A DNA stretch of 64,000 bases from Hufsiella arboris. GTDB lineage: Bacteria > Bacteroidota > Bacteroidia > Sphingobacteriales > Sphingobacteriaceae. The notes below the pieces were generated by a model. It ran no database searches. It saw nothing but the letters and a program-made list of their open reading frames with translations, and was not told the DNA's origin. The stretch covers positions 62,001 to 126,000 of the forward strand of contig NZ_WVHT01000011.1 in assembly GCF_009834875.1 (NCBI RefSeq). Reading direction: 5' to 3'. Both the position numbers and the translations under genes were made by a program. This document shows, one piece after another, positions 61,461 through 64,000 of the stretch. Position 1 is the stretch's first letter; each line of letters begins with the position of its first letter.

Positions 61461-62999
61461 ATGGAAACACTATCATTAAGCAGTTCGAAAGGGAAATGGC
61501 TCATGGCATCCACTATCCTCGCGTCATCCATGGCTTTTATAGACGGAACTGCTTTGAATGTTGTACTTCCGGCGCTCCAAAAGAGTTTGAATGCAACTGG
61601 CGCTGATCTGTTTTGGATATTAAATGCTTACCTGTTAATGCTGGCATCTTTAATTTTGATTGGCGGTTCACTTGGCGACAAACTCGGCCGAAAGAAAATC
61701 TTTATGATCGGCATACTCATTTTTATTGCCGGCTCCGTTGCCTGCGGGTTTTCATCTACTGTTTTTATGCTCATATTGTGCCGGGTTGTTCAGGGAATTG
61801 GCGGAGCATTGATGATACCGGGTAGTTTATCTCTCATTTCATCAACCATTACCGGGAAGGAGCGGGGAAAGGCAATCGGCACATGGTCCTCAGCAACAAC
61901 AGTAGTAACAATCGGAGGCCCTATTCTTGGCGGTGCATTGGCAGACGCCGGCTTGTGGCGTTACATTTTCTTCATTAATGTTCCTATTGGAATTGTTGCG
62001 CTTGCTATACTGTTTTTTAAAGTTGATGAAAACCGGGATAATGACAGTGACTCCTCAATTGATTTTTTGGGTGCAATTGCGATTGTCCTTGGGCTTGCAG
62101 CGCTGACTTTCGGATTTTTGCGTATGCCATCTGTCGGTATTTCGAATTGGCAGGTTTACTCAACGCTGGTTTTAGGACTTTTCCTGCTTGTAATTTTTAT
62201 AATTATTGAACGGAAAAGTAAGTATCCGATGATGCCGTTAACGTTATTCAAAAATCAAACGTTTACTGGGGCCAATTTACTAACGTTCTTTTTATACGCC
62301 GGACTTGGTGCAGGAATGCTTTTTCTCTCCTTAAACTTGGTGCAGGCGCAGGCTTATTCTCAATTGCAATCTGGCTTGACTTTTTTACCCTTTACAATCC
62401 TGATGATTTTACTGGCAAGGATTTCTGGCGGACTGGCAGACAAATATGGACCACGACTGTTTTTAATTACAGGCCCGGCGATTGCAGGTTGCGGTTTACT
62501 TTGGCTGTCGTTTGTGAAACAAACGAGTGGCCCACAAGACTATTGGTCGACATTTTTTCCTGGCATATTAACTTTTGGTTTAGGAATGTCGTTAACAGTT
62601 GCGCCGTTAACAACCGCTGTGATGGGTTCGGCAGAGGATCATTTTTCGGGTACCGCATCAGGTGTCAATAACGCAATGACCAGGATCTCAAATGTTTTTG
62701 CGAATGCTATATTCGGTGCATTAGCCGTCCTGTTTTTCACTGCTGCCTTGCAGAAAGATTTAGACAAAACTTCTTTTTCGTCTGTTCAAAAAGAAGAGAT
62801 CTTAATTCAGGCTGTCAATCTTGGAAATGCCAAAGTGCCTGATACAATTAATAAAAAGTGGAAAAATTCCGTTGAGCAATCCTTGAAGGATGGATTTATA
62901 ACATCCTACGGGTATTTAATGAAATTAGCGGCAAGTCTCGCGTTTCTTGCTTCGTTAATGGCCGTAGTTTTTATTAGAAACAAACACATTAATACATAA
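61461..62999 (+). CDS. MFS drug:proton antiporter (DHA2 / EmrB-QacA family)
   Basis: A 512-residue transporter with 14 predicted membrane segments. The family motifs are seen: motif D1 SSMAFIDGTALNVVLPALQKSL, motif A GGSLGDKLGRKKIF, motif B-like LCRVVQGIGGALMIPGSLSLI, and motif C GPILGGALADAGLWRYIFFINVP. It would export toxic compounds using the proton gradient. No TetR or outer-membrane partner is adjacent, so the substrate is unknown. It converges with fabI over a shared hairpin. Confidence 0.88.
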   Translation: METLSLSSSKGKWLMASTILASSMAFIDGTALNVVLPALQKSLNATGADLFWILNAYLLMLASLILIGGSLGDKLGRKKIFMIGILIFIAGSVACGFSSTVFMLILCRVVQGIGGALMIPGSLSLISSTITGKERGKAIGTWSSATTVVTIGGPILGGALADAGLWRYIFFINVPIGIVALAILFFKVDENRDNDSDSSIDFLGAIAIVLGLAALTFGFLRMPSVGISNWQVYSTLVLGLFLLVIFIIIERKSKYPMMPLTLFKNQTFTGANLLTFFLYAGLGAGMLFLSLNLVQAQAYSQLQSGLTFLPFTILMILLARISGGLADKYGPRLFLITGPAIAGCGLLWLSFVKQTSGPQDYWSTFFPGILTFGLGMSLTVAPLTTAVMGSAEDHFSGTASGVNNAMTRISNVFANAIFGALAVLFFTAALQKDLDKTSFSSVQKEEILIQAVNLGNAKVPDTINKKWKNSVEQSLKDGFITSYGYLMKLAASLAFLASLMAVVFIRNKHINT

Positions 63000-63026
63000 A
63001 AAAAAGGGAGACAATTTTGTCTCCCT
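62995..63026 (-). terminator. fabI terminator
   Basis: AGGGAGACA and TGTCTCCCT pair around ATTT; on the minus strand they are followed by TTTTTTT. It lies between convergent MFS and fabI genes. Confidence 0.8.
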
Positions 63027-63048
63027 CGTGTTTCTATTTCTTAACTAA

Positions 63049-63864
63049 TTATTCTACGCCTAATTTGGTCATCACCTCATTGCTCACTCCGGTTGAAGAA
63101 TATCCTCCGTCATGGAAGAGGTTCTGCATCGTAACCATCCTGGTAAGATCTGAGAAAAGAGTGATGCAGTAATCGGCGCAACTTTCTGCATCAGCATTTC
63201 CAAGCGGCGAAATCGCTTGAGCATAATCAAAAAAGTCACCGAACCCTTTGATTCCCGTTCCGGCAGTGGTTTTAGTTGGCGATTGTGAAACAGTATTGAT
63301 CCGTACCTTTTTTTCAAGACCGTAATGATATCCAAAACTACGTGCGATGGATTCCAGCATTGCTTTAATATCGGCCATATCTGTATAAAAAGGATAAGTT
63401 CGCTGTGCTGCCATATAAGTTAAAGCAACCACACTTCCACCCTCATTAATTGCATCTAATTTTCTCGCAACGCTTAACATTTTGTGAAAAGACAATGCGG
63501 AAATATCGATTCCTTTTAAAAAATAATCATAGTTGGATTCTGTGTATGGAATGTTTTTTCTCATGTTTACACTCATTCCTATCGAGTGTAAAACGAAGTC
63601 TACTTTTCCACCCAAGATCTCTTGCGACTGCGTGAAAAGATTTGTCAGATCCTCGACACTTGTTGCATCAGCCGGAATAACTTGTGAGCCTGTTTTTTCT
63701 GCTAATGAATTAATTTCACCCATGCGCATAGCTACAGGAGCATTCGTTAAAACAAACGTTGCGCCTTCTTCGTGTGCTTTTTCAGCTATTTTCCAAGCTA
63801 TTGAATTCTCATTCAGCGCGCCTGTGATGATTCCACGTTTGCCTTTCAATAAGTTATAAGCCAT
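63049..63864 (-). CDS. fabI: Enoyl-[acyl-carrier-protein] reductase (NADH)
   Basis: A 271-residue FabI. The NADH-binding start is YNLLKGKRGIITGALNENSIAWKIAEKAHEEGA, DFVLHSIGMSV follows, and the catalytic Tyr-x6-Lys is in YTDMADIKAML. It performs the last reduction in each round of fatty-acid elongation. It lies downstream of recN on the same strand, a common order in Bacteroidota. Confidence 0.93.
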   Translation of the reverse strand: MAYNLLKGKRGIITGALNENSIAWKIAEKAHEEGATFVLTNAPVAMRMGEINSLAEKTGSQVIPADATSVEDLTNLFTQSQEILGGKVDFVLHSIGMSVNMRKNIPYTESNYDYFLKGIDISALSFHKMLSVARKLDAINEGGSVVALTYMAAQRTYPFYTDMADIKAMLESIARSFGYHYGLEKKVRINTVSQSPTKTTAGTGIKGFGDFFDYAQAISPLGNADAESCADYCITLFSDLTRMVTMQNLFHDGGYSSTGVSNEVMTKLGVE

Positions 63865-63931
63865 AGTTTCAAATTTGGTGGGGCTAAGTTAATGTATATA
63901 CTGTAAAGCTGAAAAGGAAAATGTACTCAGA

Positions 63932-64000
63932 TTAACTTTCAAGCAGTTCTTTCGCATTTTGCAAAGCAGACTGCCCCGGATTTTTTCCACTTAGCATTTC
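63932..64000 (-). CDS. recN: DNA repair protein RecN, last 22 codons
   Basis: On the minus strand the right edge of the window reads EMLSGKNPGQSALQNAKELLES then stop. MLSGKNP(t/g)xxAL(q/e)NAKELL is the typical RecN C-terminus, and recN upstream of fabI is a known Bacteroidota order. The rest of the gene is outside the window. Confidence 0.75.
   Translation of the reverse strand, partial: EMLSGKNPGQSALQNAKELLES

Overview
The window looks like chromosomal DNA of a member of the Bacteroidota, most likely family Sphingobacteriaceae (Mucilaginibacter/Pedobacter-like). Supporting signs: many genes are preceded by the Bacteroidota sigma-A -7 box TAnnTTTG, often only 5-10 nt before the start codon; marker genes include gldA/gldF/gldG, RibBA, dimeric-type GlyS, head-GIN (DUF2807), DUF2490 and DUF4397 proteins; and the carotenoid set (CrtI, CrtB, fused CrtYcd, CrtZ) is of the Bacteroidota type. 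Genus assignment is inference.

Layout. 1-4.8 kb: end of a glycan-use operon (GH2 beta-galactosidase cut by the window edge, PQQ-type sugar dehydrogenase, GH92 alpha-mannosidase). 4.8-5.2 kb: decayed C-terminus of a serine recombinase running into a tRNA-Met. 5.3-8.4 kb: START-like protein, LptF/G permease, ribBA. 8.4-12.2 kb: accessory island with a Xre regulator / putative restriction endonuclease / N6-adenine methyltransferase operon, edged by a decayed 21-bp tandem repeat, a long imperfect palindrome, three covarying REP-like hairpins and a second copy of the glyS 3' end. 12.1-30 kb: housekeeping (glyS, gldA, gldFG, dnaN, lipoproteins, DedA, rpsT, radC, pheT, a zapA pair, a probable 6S RNA, rny, two FKBP lipoproteins).

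30-38.6 kb: photoprotection cluster with a CPD-type photolyase, TIGR01777 epimerase, thioredoxin-like ferredoxin, SDR/DUF2867, AarF/UbiB kinase, HAD phosphatase and TetR regulator, divergent from a DASH cryptochrome. 38.6-50.8 kb: 2-oxoglutarate dehydrogenase E1 and a two-lipoyl E2, a repeat-dense segment around a flavodoxin-fold reductase, NDH-2, DUF2807, M1 peptidase, and lpd (E3). 50.9-57.6 kb: carotenoid genes (crtZ, then crtI divergent from crtB-x-crtYcd-cyt b5) with an ECF sigma factor and murB between them; the predicted product is beta-carotene/zeaxanthin. 57.6-64 kb: lipoprotein, thioesterase, rpsO, pnp, an MFS exporter, fabI and the last codons of recN.

The photolyases, carotenoid genes and AarF/SDR genes together suggest a light and oxidative-stress theme for 30-57 kb. 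The least explained material is the island at 8.4-12.2 kb (its repeats and the glyS tail duplication) and the dispersed repeats at 13.8, 43.8-45.4 and 58.1 kb. All family calls come from reading motifs; no database search was run.
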